DNA from: Cryomorphaceae bacterium 1068
GTDB taxonomy: Bacteria; Bacteroidota; Bacteroidia; Flavobacteriales_D; Cryomorphaceae
Length of the DNA: 64,000 nucleotides
NCBI GenBank assembly: GCA_027214385.1
Contig: JAPVXR010000001.1
Span: 496,001 to 560,000, forward strand
Direction of reading: 5' to 3'
In this document: positions 1 to 9,492 of the stretch, in pieces
How the letters are laid out: every line of letters starts with the position of its first letter
Numbering within the stretch: the first letter of the stretch is position 1
Translations under genes and position numbers: made by a program
The notes under the pieces: generated by a model
The model's database searches: none
Seen by the model: the letters and a program-made list of their open reading frames with translations, nothing else
Told to the model about the DNA's origin: nothing

Positions 1-2
1 TA

Positions 3-1748
3 GAAGTGATCACTTCCTGTCCGAACTACCACGCAGATGCTTATTATTACGCTGGAATCATTGCATATGCAAACCAAGACTACGAGAATGCTCAGAAGTA
101 TTTTGAAGGCTTTTTGACTTTCGATAAGGAGGCTGGGAAAACGTCGCGTGATCACGAAGCAAAAGAAGGGGATATTGCATCTGTATTGCCCGAAGTACGT
201 TTCTACAATGAATTTTATTCCAATCCGGTGGACTACGATCCGAGAAGGCTGGCAAATGTGAATACAGCAGCAGGAGAGTACTTGCCTATGTTATCGCCCG
301 ATAACCAGCTGATATTTTTCACTCGGAAATCTAAGGAAAAAGCAAAAGGCGACTTGTACGCGACAGAGGTGGAGCGATTCATGATGGCTGAACAAATCGA
401 TGGTGCCAGTGAATACGACAATGCTGAATCTCTTCCTGCTCCTTTCAATGTCGGAGATAATTATGGAGGAGTGACCCTCTCTCTGGACAATCGCGAGATG
501 TTCATTACAGTGTGCAAGCCTGTTTCTTCCAGCTATAAAAACTGCGATCTCTATGTTTCGAGATATGAACGAGAAACGAATGATGCGGGTAAGGTCCTTT
601 ACAATTGGACCGGGCTGGAAAATTTAGGTGAGAATGTGAATACTTCAGATGGCTGGGAGGCGCAGCCCACCTTGTCGGCAGATGGAAATACGCTTTATTT
701 CGCCACCATAAGAGAGACGACCACGCCTGATAAAGACGGAAATCCAACTATTGATATTTTCTACACGGAGCGTTCTGCGACTGGCGAGTGGTCTCTTGCC
801 AAACCTATTGGCGATGACATCAATACTGATGGAAACGACAAGAGCCCTGTTCTCCATGCTGATAGCCGAACGATGTACTTTGCCAGCAATGGTCACCTCG
901 GAGCAGGCGGCTACGATATATTTTACAGCAAGCAAGAAGATGATGGCGGTTGGACGAGGCCAAAGAACATTGGTTACCCCGTAAACTCTCCCCAAGATGA
1001 GCACGGCTTGGTTGTGAGCACCGACGGAAAAATTGCGCTTTTTGCATCGTCGAATGTCGCTTCAGCTAAAGGACTGGATATATATGCATTTGACGTTCCG
1101 AAGGAAGCCAGACCTGAGAAGGTGCTGATTTTAAAAGGTGATGTAAAGAATGAACAAGGTGAGTTGGTGACCGATGCGAAGATTGAAATCAAATATGCCG
1201 AGACCAAAGAAGTGAAGGAGGTTAAAGTTGACGATATAGACGGGACTTACGCCGCAGTTGTCAATCTTAGAAAAGACGAAGATGTCGTAGTGAGCGTAAA
1301 AAGCGATACAGAAGATCTAGCCTTTAATACCCGCGTATTCACTTTAGCCGATACGGCGGAAACGGTGCGTGATTTGGAAATGAAGGTCGAGAAGCTGGTT
1401 TCAGGAAAGACATATCGAATGAACGATATCCGCTTCGCAACGGGTTCTTCTGAAATCGATGAGGCATCAAAATCTGTACTCAGTGAATTTGCCGATTACT
1501 TAAACGATAATCCAACTTATCAAGTTGATATATTCGGACATACCGATGATGTAGGAGATGCAGAAGCCAATCTAGCTCTTAGTGCTGATCGGGCGTTTGA
1601 AGTGTTTGGATACTTGCAAGAATCAGGTGTGAACCCCGACAAGATGAATTTTAAAGGGTTTGGTGAATCAAAGCCATTGGTTCCGAATAATTCTGATGCA
1701 GACCGTGCTATAAATCGACGGACCGAGTTCAAGATTGTAAAGCGTTAA
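3..1748 (+). CDS. PorE-like OmpA-family protein (TPR, PD40 propeller, OmpA), 5' partial
   Basis: The reading frame is open to the left edge, so the true start and any signal peptide lie outside the window. The visible order is a TPR-like helical piece (about residues 1-35), PD40/WD40-like propeller blades (about 90-370, with repeated SxDGxxxYFAS-type blades), a carboxypeptidase-regulatory-like beta domain (about 375-460), and a C-terminal OmpA peptidoglycan-binding domain (about 475-580) with FGHTDD and INRRTEF. This is the architecture of PorE of the type IX secretion system, an outer-membrane-associated periplasmic protein that anchors the T9SS to peptidoglycan. Many Bacteroidota carry several paralogues, so a role in T9SS is inferred; two T9SS-sorted proteins occur in this window. 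The family call is firm, the PorE equivalence moderate. Confidence 0.88.
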   Translation, partial: EVITSCPNYHADAYYYAGIIAYANQDYENAQKYFEGFLTFDKEAGKTSRDHEAKEGDIASVLPEVRFYNEFYSNPVDYDPRRLANVNTAAGEYLPMLSPDNQLIFFTRKSKEKAKGDLYATEVERFMMAEQIDGASEYDNAESLPAPFNVGDNYGGVTLSLDNREMFITVCKPVSSSYKNCDLYVSRYERETNDAGKVLYNWTGLENLGENVNTSDGWEAQPTLSADGNTLYFATIRETTTPDKDGNPTIDIFYTERSATGEWSLAKPIGDDINTDGNDKSPVLHADSRTMYFASNGHLGAGGYDIFYSKQEDDGGWTRPKNIGYPVNSPQDEHGLVVSTDGKIALFASSNVASAKGLDIYAFDVPKEARPEKVLILKGDVKNEQGELVTDAKIEIKYAETKEVKEVKVDDIDGTYAAVVNLRKDEDVVVSVKSDTEDLAFNTRVFTLADTAETVRDLEMKVEKLVSGKTYRMNDIRFATGSSEIDEASKSVLSEFADYLNDNPTYQVDIFGHTDDVGDAEANLALSADRAFEVFGYLQESGVNPDKMNFKGFGESKPLVPNNSDADRAINRRTEFKIVKR

Positions 1749-1749
1749 C

Positions 1750-1757
1750 TATCTTTG
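1750..1757 (+). promoter_or_regulatory. Bacteroidota -7 element (TATCTTTG)
   Basis: Exact match to TAnnTTTG, 17 bases before the ATG of the DUF4920 lipoprotein gene. No well-spaced -33 TTTG is visible; a TTG at 1735-1737 is too close. Confidence 0.5.
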
Positions 1758-1774
1758 CGGCAAAATATTAAACC

Positions 1775-2281
1775 ATGAAAAGACTACTTTTAGCATTAGC
1801 ACTACTCGGATTTTACGCTTGTAGCGAAACAGTTGAGAACACAGAAGCTAAAACTCCAGAAGTTGAAACGGTTGCACAGACCATTTCTATGAATTATTAC
1901 GGTGATACCATCGAAACGTCTGGAGCCTTGACACCTGAAGCTTTTTTAACAGCAATGGAAGGTAAGGATTCACTTTACACGACTCTTCAAGCTACCATCA
2001 ATGAGACTTGTAAAGTGAAGGGATGCTGGATGACAGTGGATATGGGGAATGGTGAAGAGATGCGAGTGAGATTTAAGGATTACGGATTCTTCGTTCCTAA
2101 AGAAGGTGTAGGAGGAATGAATGTAATTATGGAAGGAGTAGCATTTACGGATACCCTGGATGTTGACTATTTAAAGCACTTAGCCGAAGATGCTGAAAAA
2201 TCGCCTGAAGAGATTGCAGCAATTACAGAGCCTGAGATCAGCATGAATTTTGAAGCAGTAGGTGTCGTAATCACTGAATAG
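1775..2281 (+). CDS. DUF4920 domain lipoprotein
   Basis: A 168-residue protein that begins with a lipoprotein signal (MKRLLLALALLGFYACSE), with Cys16 as the probable lipidation site. The mature part matches the DUF4920 family: a predicted beta-rich domain with the conserved segment CKVKGCWM (two cysteines three residues apart, followed by Trp), then a VRFKDYGFFVP motif. The Cys pair could bind metal or form a disulfide, but no function is established for the family. It is transcribed alone, between its own -7 element and a strong intrinsic terminator, so it appears to be monocistronic. It should sit in the periplasm, attached to the inner or outer membrane. Confidence 0.85.
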   Translation: MKRLLLALALLGFYACSETVENTEAKTPEVETVAQTISMNYYGDTIETSGALTPEAFLTAMEGKDSLYTTLQATINETCKVKGCWMTVDMGNGEEMRVRFKDYGFFVPKEGVGGMNVIMEGVAFTDTLDVDYLKHLAEDAEKSPEEIAAITEPEISMNFEAVGVVITE

Positions 2282-2304
2282 TACTCATTTTGAAATTGAA
2301 TCTG

Positions 2305-2331
2305 AAGCCCGCAGAAATGCGGGCTTTTTTG
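2305..2331 (+). terminator. Rho-independent terminator
   Basis: A 9-bp perfect stem (2305-2313 with 2318-2326), GAAA loop and a T run, located 24 bases after the stop of the DUF4920 gene. Confidence 0.9.
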
Positions 2332-2435
2332 TTTCTCATAATTTTCACGAATTTCAAAGGGGTATTTTGAATCTTATTTTGCAAAGCCCTCGTATGCAGA
2401 CGAAGTACTCTTTAACCCTTAAACTCAATTCCAAA

Positions 2436-5384
2436 ATGAAAAATTTATTATTGATGATCATGATTACCTTTTTTGGCTCATGGTCTATTGACTCATATGG
2501 TCAGGGAAATGACTGTTCGAGTGCCCAATCCCTCACTGTAAATGTTGGGAGTTGCGTGTTTAGCGCGGCTTCAAATACAGGATTGACCAACTCTGGTCAA
2601 GTACCTGTAGGTGCTGATTGTGATTTTTACTCGGGCGGAGATGGATGGTATTCAATAGTCATTCCTGCTTCAGGAATTGTAACGGTTTCTACTACATTGA
2701 TCCCGGGCACGACACCACCTGCATTAAACATTAATGCTGCAGCTTATTCAGGAACTTGCGGTAGCTTAACGCTAATAGGTTGCGATGCCAATAGTGGTCC
2801 GGGATTTTTTCCTGAACTCGAACTGACAGGTACAGCAGGCGAAACCGTATTCATACAACTTTGGGAAACAAACAATAATGTTCAAGGTGATTACAGTATT
2901 TGTGCCAATGGAGCAACGACTTGTACACCACCTACGGTTGCTTTTTCAGAATCATGTATCGGAGGCAATGAATATGAGGTAGACGTTTTTATTTCTTCAT
3001 TGGGAGATGCCACTTCATTGAACATAACCAATGACGGAGGCGCTGCTTCCATTACGAATATTACTTCTCCAGGAATTCAAACCGTTGGCCCGTTTCCTTT
3101 AGGAACTTCAGCTACCATTAACGTAGTTCATAATGACGATAATACATGTAATGTTAGCCAACTCGTAACAGATGTAGGCTTGGCTTGCGACAACGTATTG
3201 ACTTGTGGTAATACCCTCGATCAATCTTATTGCTATCAAAACAACGATAACACTTCATTTTTATATAGTTCGCCTGATGGTTCTCCCATCACGTTGACAT
3301 TCCTTTCGGGAGAGCTGGAAGACGTTCTTGATCAAATCACTATCAGAGACGGTAGCGATGGGGCAGGAACAATTCTCTTTCAAGGAAGCAATGGAGGTGA
3401 TTTAACAGGAGTTAGTGAAACTGCCACAAGTGGAAGCTTGTCTATGACAGCTACATCTGATGTAAGCGGAAGCTGTGAAGACGGTAGTTTCAATTTTGAA
3501 TTGGGATGGGCTTGGCAAGTTTCCTGTGAGGGTTGTACTGCTCCGACAGTAGATTTTACTGTTGTTGATAATTGTGGAGCGGGAACGTTTACAGTTGATG
3601 TAGATATCACATCTCTCGGAAACAGCGCATCTGTTTCTATTTCTAACGATGCAGGTGTTACCGCTACTACAGGAGTTAGTGCTACCGGTGTTCAAAATGT
3701 TGGACCATTCAATATTGGTTCACCCGTTGAAATCACCGTGTCGAGTGAAAGTATCTCCGGTTGTGAATTGGTTCAAGGTGGCCTTGATTTCACTTGCCCT
3801 ACAGGTGATAATTGTTTGAATGCTTCAACAGTAATATCTCAAACCACATTCGCTGACTCAGAAATAGGTGGTGATGTTTCATCTGTCACTTATTCTTTGG
3901 AACCTCAATGCAACGGACCCGGAAATAATCCCGATCCATATTTCTCTTTCACGGCGGTAGGAAGTACCAGCTATTTCAGAGTGGAAACTTCAGGTGATTT
4001 TGATCCTGCTGTAGAAGTATTTGATGGCTGTGATGGAACGCAACTCGCTTGTGTAAACGAAGCAGGTGCAGGACTCCGTGAACTGTTTTGGGTAAACGAT
4101 TTGACACCTGGACAGGAATATGTATACCGTGTTTATCATGCAGGTGGATCAGCTCCGGCAACCACGTCATTCACTACGGGTGTAGCGCACATTCCTTTCG
4201 TTAGACTGCGTCCCGCCGATTGTGGAGCTTCAGAACTCACCGCCAATAGTTTGATTCGAGCGACTCTACCAAATCCGAATTTCCTTTTAGACGGTTTCAT
4301 ATTTGAATTTACTGAGCTAGAATCGCCGTTCGAAACGTATGAAGTAGAATCACCAAACGGAACCAATCCTAACTTTTACATCGGATGGTTTGAAAACTTT
4401 GAATACGGTCGTTCGTACGATGTGAGGGTGAGAGCACGCATGTATCAAGGTCCTAATCTTGGAGACTATGGTGTTTCGTGTACCATCTCGATGGCTGATG
4501 GTCCTACCACGTTCTTGCTTGACAATTTTGCAGATGGATTTTATAACATGTGTGATTTTGTGAAAGCCAGAAGAATTTTTGGAGCGACGAATTACCGATG
4601 GGTATTTGATGATGGTTCGGATCAATTGGAATACAACTCTGGAACAACAAGTCCGATTTGTCCACTTCAATTGGTTGATGGATTGGAATTAGGAACGACT
4701 TATTCGGTAACGGTTTTTGCCACTGACGCTCAGGGAAATGAAAGCACAATCAGTCTGGCTAAGGAAATTAATATGAACAATTTTGTTCCAAATACGGAAG
4801 TGAATCCAATGCTTTTCACTTGCGGTGTAACCGTTTCTTTAAGCCAGGTTCTTACTGCGGTTGAGGTTTGCTCTGCTGAGCAATATACCTTCAGATTTGA
4901 TAATGTTTCCCAGCCTGGTGAAAACCCGATTGAGATCGTGAGACCAAATCGAAATGTGCTTTTGTCATTTGTTACAGGTCTCATTTCTGGAGATACCTAT
5001 AACGTGACCGTTAAGGCTAACTCAGGAGGACTTCAAGGAGACTATTCCAACGGATGTGAAATCACCGTGGAAGGTTTAAGTGGTCTGGTTGTTCTTCCGA
5101 ATACCGACTATTCCATGGAACAAGATGATCAGTTGTCAATAATGATTTTCCCAAATCCATCGGATGGATCTGAAATTCAAATATCCATTGAAACTGCTTT
5201 GGAAAAAGACCAAATCTCTCTCGAAATTTATGACCTGCAAGGAAAGAAACTCATTTCTGAATTGATTCCAAATTCATCAGGAATTCAGCGATTGAATCTG
5301 AATGGATTGAGCAAGGGAATTTACCTCCTCCAAGCGAGAGCTGGAAATGAACTGATTACGACGGAAAAACTTATTGTAGACTAA
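2436..5384 (+). CDS. T9SS-sorted secreted protein with CUB domain
   Basis: A secreted protein of 982 residues. I chose the ATG at 2436 over the upstream ATG at 2367 because it starts directly with a signal peptide (MKNLLLMIMITFFGSW, ending near SYGQ). Order of regions: an Asp/Cys-rich N-terminal beta domain; two related beta domains sharing a SISNDAG or NITNDGG core near residues 175-260 and 370-450; between them a CUB-like domain with CGNTLDQSYCY and ITIRDGSDGAGT; fibronectin-like repeats to about residue 890; and a C-terminal type A T9SS sorting domain with IFPNPSDG and GIYLLQA. It should be exported by Sec, passed through the T9SS, and attached to or released from the cell surface. Substrate unknown; adhesion or polymer binding is only a guess. 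Confidence 0.85.
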   Translation: MKNLLLMIMITFFGSWSIDSYGQGNDCSSAQSLTVNVGSCVFSAASNTGLTNSGQVPVGADCDFYSGGDGWYSIVIPASGIVTVSTTLIPGTTPPALNINAAAYSGTCGSLTLIGCDANSGPGFFPELELTGTAGETVFIQLWETNNNVQGDYSICANGATTCTPPTVAFSESCIGGNEYEVDVFISSLGDATSLNITNDGGAASITNITSPGIQTVGPFPLGTSATINVVHNDDNTCNVSQLVTDVGLACDNVLTCGNTLDQSYCYQNNDNTSFLYSSPDGSPITLTFLSGELEDVLDQITIRDGSDGAGTILFQGSNGGDLTGVSETATSGSLSMTATSDVSGSCEDGSFNFELGWAWQVSCEGCTAPTVDFTVVDNCGAGTFTVDVDITSLGNSASVSISNDAGVTATTGVSATGVQNVGPFNIGSPVEITVSSESISGCELVQGGLDFTCPTGDNCLNASTVISQTTFADSEIGGDVSSVTYSLEPQCNGPGNNPDPYFSFTAVGSTSYFRVETSGDFDPAVEVFDGCDGTQLACVNEAGAGLRELFWVNDLTPGQEYVYRVYHAGGSAPATTSFTTGVAHIPFVRLRPADCGASELTANSLIRATLPNPNFLLDGFIFEFTELESPFETYEVESPNGTNPNFYIGWFENFEYGRSYDVRVRARMYQGPNLGDYGVSCTISMADGPTTFLLDNFADGFYNMCDFVKARRIFGATNYRWVFDDGSDQLEYNSGTTSPICPLQLVDGLELGTTYSVTVFATDAQGNESTISLAKEINMNNFVPNTEVNPMLFTCGVTVSLSQVLTAVEVCSAEQYTFRFDNVSQPGENPIEIVRPNRNVLLSFVTGLISGDTYNVTVKANSGGLQGDYSNGCEITVEGLSGLVVLPNTDYSMEQDDQLSIMIFPNPSDGSEIQISIETALEKDQISLEIYDLQGKKLISELIPNSSGIQRLNLNGLSKGIYLLQARAGNELITTEKLIVD

Positions 5385-5406
5385 TACCGACTACAGCTAA
5401 AAAAGG

Positions 5407-5434
5407 GCCCGCTCTGAATGGAGTGGGCTTTTTT
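5407..5434 (+). terminator. Rho-independent terminator
   Basis: An 8-bp stem (5407-5414 with 5421-5428, one G-T pair), 6-base loop and six T, downstream of the T9SS-sorted protein. Confidence 0.85.
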
Positions 5435-5438
5435 GCGT

Positions 5439-5467
5439 TTTGTCAAATTCAAATTTGTCTACCTTTG
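5439..5467 (+). promoter_or_regulatory. Bacteroidota promoter of the E1 dehydrogenase gene
   Basis: TTTG at 5439-5442, a 17-base spacer and TACCTTTG at 5460-5467, a full consensus match. It ends 16 bases before the ATG at 5484. Because it overlaps the region where an upstream ATG (5418) would start translation, it rules that longer start out. Confidence 0.75.
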
Positions 5468-5483
5468 GTTAAACAATTTACCT

Positions 5484-7481
5484 ATGATCACTGCCGAGGA
5501 CAGGCAAACCACCTTCGATCGAAAAGACTTATCCGACCAGCAACTTCTAGCCATCTACCGCAACATTCTCAAGCCGAGATTGATTGAGGAGAAAATGCTC
5601 AGCTTGCTCCGTCAGGGAAAAATTTCCAAATGGTTTTCGGGCATTGGCCAAGAGGCGATAAGCATCGGAGCTACGATGGCCTTAAACGATGAAGAGTACA
5701 TTCTTCCAATGCACCGAAATTTGGGGGTGTTTACCACCAGGAAGTTGCCACTGAATCGTTTGTTCAGTCAGTTCCAAGGCAAGGCCAATGGTTACACCAA
5801 TGGTCGAGATCGCTCTTTTCACTTCGGTGTGAAGGAGGCCAAAATTGTGGGGATGATTTCCCACCTCGGGCCTCAACTGGGAGTGGCTGACGGAATAGCG
5901 CTGGCACACAAATTGAAAAGCGAAAAAGCCGTGACGGCAGTTTTTTCAGGAGATGGCGGAACGAGTGAGGGCGATTTCCACGAAAGTATAAACGTGGCCG
6001 CCGTTTGGGATCTCCCCGTGATGTTCATCATTGAAAACAACGGTTACGGATTATCAACTCCTTCTTCAGAGCAATTTCGCTGCAAGCAATTCATCGATAA
6101 GGGAATCGGCTACGGAATGGAATCCCTCCAATTGGCTGGTAACAACGTTTTGGAAGTCTATACCGCATTAAGAGATTTAGCGGAAGATATTCGTCAAAAC
6201 CCTCGTCCCGTATTGGTAGAATGCCTCACCTTCAGAATGCGCGGACACGAGGAAGCTTCGGGAACGAAGTATGTTCCCGACGAGCTGATGGCAGAGTGGG
6301 GGAGAAAGAATCCAATTTCCAATTATGAAGACTTTCTTAAAGAAATCAACGTACTGAAAGCGGAGGAGATAGAAAGAGAACGAGAAAGGATCAAAGCTGA
6401 AATAGCACAAGGACTCAAGGAGGCTTACGCCGAAGAAGACATTAAAGCCTCGATCGAAAAGGAGCTTGGAGATGTTTATGCTCCATATGACTTCAAAGAG
6501 ATTCTACCCACCGGAGAAAAAAAAGAAATGCGTCTGATCGATGCTGTTTCAGATGGGCTGCGTGAAGCTATGCGTATGCACCCCGACTTGGTTTTGATGG
6601 GACAAGACATTGCCGACTATGGTGGTGTTTTCAAGATCACCGAAGGCTTCGTCGAGGAATTTGGAAAAGAACGTGTTCGCAATACCCCGCTTTGCGAAGC
6701 TGCTATTCTAGGAACGGGCTTAGGCCTTTCCATCAAGGGAATGAAGGCCATGGTTGAAATGCAGTTTGCCGATTTTGTGACCGAAGGCTTTAATCAGATC
6801 GTGAACAATTTGGCCAAGATTCACTACCGCTGGGGGCAGAATGCCGACGTGGTAGTGCGTATGCCGACAGGAGCAGGAGTCCAAGCGGGGCCATTTCACT
6901 CGCAGAGCAATGAAGCTTGGTTTACGCATATCCCGGGCTTGAAAGTGGTTTATCCCGCTTTTCCGGAAGATGCCAAAGGTCTCTTGATCACAGCATTTGA
7001 AGATCCGAATCCGGTGATGTTTTTTGAGCACAAAGCACTTTACCGAAGTTTGAAATCAGAGGTGCCCGAGGGCTATTACAATCTGCCTTTCGGCAAAGCC
7101 AATACTGTTAGAGAAGGAACCGACCTCACCATTGTGACTTACGGCATGAGCGTGCATTGGGCATTGGCGGAAGCCGATAACCATGACGCTTCCATCGAAG
7201 TAATCGACCTGCGCACCTTAGTACCACTTGACACGGAAACTGTTTTCACATCAGCGCGCAAAACGGGTCGGGTACTCGTATTGCACGAGGACACCCTTTT
7301 TGGTGGATTCGGCGGCGAGTTGGCCGCTTTGATCAATGAGAACTGCTTCGATGCGCTGGATGCACCGGTGATGCGCTGTGCCAGTATGGATACGGCGGTG
7401 CCGTTTGTGGGTAGTTTGGAAAAACAGTTTTTGGCGAGTGCCTTACTTTCTGAAAAGGTGAAATCTCTATTGGGTTACTAG
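5484..7481 (+). CDS. 2-oxoacid dehydrogenase E1, fused alpha and beta subunits
   Basis: A 665-residue thiamine-diphosphate enzyme in which the alpha and beta subunits of a branched-chain or pyruvate-type 2-oxoacid dehydrogenase E1 are joined. The alpha half (about 1-330) carries the ThDP/Mg motif starting SGDGGTSEGDFHE and closing at ENNGYG. The beta half (about 350-665) carries MGQDIADYGG, PLCEAAILGTG and HEDTLFGGFGGE. It should decarboxylate a 2-oxoacid and transfer the acyl group to the lipoyl E2 subunit in the cytoplasm. The fused form is common in Bacteroidota and usually assigned to 2-oxoisovalerate. E2 and E3 genes are not in the window, so substrate is uncertain. The start at 5484 is set by the promoter just upstream. 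The last codons overlap the convergent methyltransferase gene by 4 bases. Confidence 0.92.
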   Translation: MITAEDRQTTFDRKDLSDQQLLAIYRNILKPRLIEEKMLSLLRQGKISKWFSGIGQEAISIGATMALNDEEYILPMHRNLGVFTTRKLPLNRLFSQFQGKANGYTNGRDRSFHFGVKEAKIVGMISHLGPQLGVADGIALAHKLKSEKAVTAVFSGDGGTSEGDFHESINVAAVWDLPVMFIIENNGYGLSTPSSEQFRCKQFIDKGIGYGMESLQLAGNNVLEVYTALRDLAEDIRQNPRPVLVECLTFRMRGHEEASGTKYVPDELMAEWGRKNPISNYEDFLKEINVLKAEEIERERERIKAEIAQGLKEAYAEEDIKASIEKELGDVYAPYDFKEILPTGEKKEMRLIDAVSDGLREAMRMHPDLVLMGQDIADYGGVFKITEGFVEEFGKERVRNTPLCEAAILGTGLGLSIKGMKAMVEMQFADFVTEGFNQIVNNLAKIHYRWGQNADVVVRMPTGAGVQAGPFHSQSNEAWFTHIPGLKVVYPAFPEDAKGLLITAFEDPNPVMFFEHKALYRSLKSEVPEGYYNLPFGKANTVREGTDLTIVTYGMSVHWALAEADNHDASIEVIDLRTLVPLDTETVFTSARKTGRVLVLHEDTLFGGFGGELAALINENCFDALDAPVMRCASMDTAVPFVGSLEKQFLASALLSEKVKSLLGY

Positions 7482-8653
7482 TTTTTCGATCCACTATATA
7501 TCCGATACCCCGAATACCGACAAGGAATTTTTCCATTGATCAAGTGGTGCGTATCAAAAGTGCGCAGACCGACGCTTTTCATCGCATCCTCATGACCTGA
7601 CAGTATCCATGCTTGGTAGCCAGGGTAAGCCTTCTTGAATTTATCACCGATTTCACTGTACATCAGCTCGATGTTATTCATTTCTATCCGTTGGCCGTAA
7701 GGAGGGTTCATCACTAAAATGCCTGGTGCTTCGGGTGGGTCTTCGTCAAAAAAGTCGGTGATCCTGTAGTTGATTGACTCCTCAACACCAGCTGCCTGCG
7801 CTGCTTTCCTTGCCAGTTTTACTGCCGACATACTCTCGTCGTAACCCATGATTTCATGGGTGCTCTCCTTGATTCTGTTCACAGTGGCGTTGTGAATGAT
7901 CTCATATAGCTCAGGATCGAAATCCTTCCAATGCATAAAAGCAAAATCTTCGCGAAGGAGGCCCGGAGCAATCTTATTAGCGATCAATGCGGCCTCAATG
8001 CATAAGGTTCCGCTACCGCACATGCCGTCCACGAAATTTCGCTTTCCTTCGTAGCCCGCTATCAGGAGCATACCTGCGGCGAGACACTCATTTAGCGGAG
8101 CGGCTGCATCAGCTTGGCGATACCCTCTTTTGTTGAGCGGTATTCCAGAGCTGTCCAACGAAACAGTCACTTGATCTCGGTGAATTCTCACGTGAAAAAC
8201 CAAGTCTGGTTCGCGTGTTTCGATATCGGGTCGCTCGTTGAACTTTTCCCGAAATTGATCGACGATGGCGTCCTTGCACTTCAATGCTGCAAAGTGGCTG
8301 TGGGTGAAAAATTTCCCACTGACGGCGGTCTTGATCGCAAATGATTTATTGACATCAAAAATCTCCGTCCAGTCGATGGAGGCGATGCCGTCATAAAGGT
8401 CTTCTTCGTTCACGGCCCTGAAAAGCTTTATCGGTTTGAGAATGCGCAGGGCAGTTCTCAGCCGCAGATTCGCTTTGTAAAGCAAATCCATGTCAGCAGA
8501 AAAGTAGACTGCGCGCTTCCCCGTGCGCACGTCATTTCCACCGATCATCATCAGTTCCTTAGCCAAGACATTTTCAAGCCCTTCCAAGGTGGTGGCCACC
8601 ATTTGGAATCGTTTATTGTCCGATGGATTACCCACCTGCTTTCTTTGCGCCAT
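7478..8653 (-). CDS. THUMP-domain class I RNA methyltransferase (RlmL N-terminal-like)
   Basis: A 391-residue SAM-dependent methyltransferase. The N-terminal third holds a THUMP-type RNA-binding domain. The Rossmann-like catalytic domain follows, with FVDGMCGSGTLCIEAA (SAM-binding loop) and NPPYGQR near residue 315, the NPPY signature of N2-guanine or N6-adenine methyltransferases. This matches the first half of RlmL, which makes m2G in 23S rRNA, and the stand-alone YpsC/RlmL-like proteins of Gram-positive and Bacteroidota species. The target base is inferred. It starts inside the end of the upstream SUI1-like gene (26-base overlap), so translational coupling with that gene is likely. Confidence 0.9.
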   Translation of the reverse strand: MAQRKQVGNPSDNKRFQMVATTLEGLENVLAKELMMIGGNDVRTGKRAVYFSADMDLLYKANLRLRTALRILKPIKLFRAVNEEDLYDGIASIDWTEIFDVNKSFAIKTAVSGKFFTHSHFAALKCKDAIVDQFREKFNERPDIETREPDLVFHVRIHRDQVTVSLDSSGIPLNKRGYRQADAAAPLNECLAAGMLLIAGYEGKRNFVDGMCGSGTLCIEAALIANKIAPGLLREDFAFMHWKDFDPELYEIIHNATVNRIKESTHEIMGYDESMSAVKLARKAAQAAGVEESINYRITDFFDEDPPEAPGILVMNPPYGQRIEMNNIELMYSEIGDKFKKAYPGYQAWILSGHEDAMKSVGLRTFDTHHLINGKIPCRYSGYRIYSGSKN

Positions 8654-8963
8654 AGCCTTCTTTCTTGAGGTAATCCATTATTTTATCGCGGTGATCTCCT
8701 TGAATCAAAATCTCGCCGTTCTTTGCTGTTCCGCCAACTCCACAGAGGCTTTTGAGCTCTTTGGCCAAAATCTTCATATCCTCATCCGTTCCCACAAAAT
8801 CTTTAATAATCGAGGCCACTTTTCCGCCTTTTTTGCGATCAATCCAAACGCGTAGATCCTGCTCATTGGGAGGCAAAGTCTTTACCCCAACATGATCGCT
8901 GTAGGAATAATTGAAATCGGGACTAGTGCTGTATACAATCCTCTTTTTATTCTTCTTCGCCAT
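8628..8963 (-). CDS. SUI1/eIF1-like translation factor (YciH type)
   Basis: A 111-residue protein with the SUI1 fold: a basic tail (MAKKNKKR), then RVWIDRKKGGKVASIIKDF and a C-terminal half with GVGGTAKNGEILIQGDHRDK, the conserved loop of eIF1/SUI1 proteins. Bacterial YciH relatives act in the cytoplasm and can influence start-codon selection or translation under stress; the role here is inferred. I chose the ATG at 8963 because the upstream 15 codons have no family similarity and overlap the DinB gene. Its end overlaps the methyltransferase start by 26 bases, and its start lies one base from the DinB stop, so the four genes from 10660 to 7478 probably form one transcript. Confidence 0.9.
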   Translation of the reverse strand: MAKKNKKRIVYSTSPDFNYSYSDHVGVKTLPPNEQDLRVWIDRKKGGKVASIIKDFVGTDEDMKILAKELKSLCGVGGTAKNGEILIQGDHRDKIMDYLKKEGYGAKKAGG

Positions 8964-8964
8964 A

Positions 8965-9492
8965 CTACTGTTTTGTTCTTGCTTTGACTTGGTCAAAGTG
9001 CCGGTCAAAGTGATCTTTTAAAAATCCGAGAGTCTGACCAATGGTTAATCTTCCTGCTCTTGGATGGTTGAAATATTCTTTCGACGATCCTTTTGAATCA
9101 ATGTCCGACAAGATTTCTCTCATTTCTTTTCGGATGTCAAGGTAGCTCTGCTTCAACTCAAGGTAGTTGGGCGTTTCAGGAATTTCACCCAAAACCTTCG
9201 GCGCCGTAAATTGGTTTTTTCTACTTCTCAGTGCTCGCCTCAGGAGCATTGATCGAATGGCAGCAGCAATTCCTCCTGATGGAACTTCGCCGGGAGGGGC
9301 CTGCAATTTCTTTTGGAGGTATCCCGTAGTTCCTTTTTCAGAATCGTGAAGATGTTGAAAGACTTGAGCGCCACTCCACTTTCCGTTTGACTTATGATGC
9401 AATTGATCAGAGTCCAATTGGTCCAAAAAAGCAATCATCTCAGCCAAGGACTCATCCATACTATTCAACTTCTTCTCAAACTTGGGGAGCAT
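8965..9492 (-). CDS. DinB-family protein
   Basis: A 175-residue four-helix DinB/YfiT-type protein. Candidate metal-binding histidines lie in QHLHDSEKG near residue 50 and in LKDHFDRHFDQ near the C-terminus, the usual places for the three His of this superfamily. Members include thiol S-transferases (such as bacillithiol-dependent enzymes) and proteins of unknown activity, so the reaction cannot be named. The first 11 residues precede a second possible start (MDESLAEM). The start overlaps the end of the DUF4105 gene by 17 bases and its stop touches the SUI1-like start, consistent with a coupled operon. Confidence 0.85.
   Translation of the reverse strand: MLPKFEKKLNSMDESLAEMIAFLDQLDSDQLHHKSNGKWSGAQVFQHLHDSEKGTTGYLQKKLQAPPGEVPSGGIAAAIRSMLLRRALRSRKNQFTAPKVLGEIPETPNYLELKQSYLDIRKEMREILSDIDSKGSSKEYFNHPRAGRLTIGQTLGFLKDHFDRHFDQVKARTKQ

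Noticed and set aside
645-1004. Antisense ORF of 119 codons within the PD40 gene
   Set aside because: It mirrors a repeated beta-propeller coding frame and has no family similarity; the plus-strand frame is unbroken.
4350-4670. Antisense ORF within the large T9SS-sorted protein
   Set aside because: Shadow of the plus-strand gene with no start signal and no recognisable domain.
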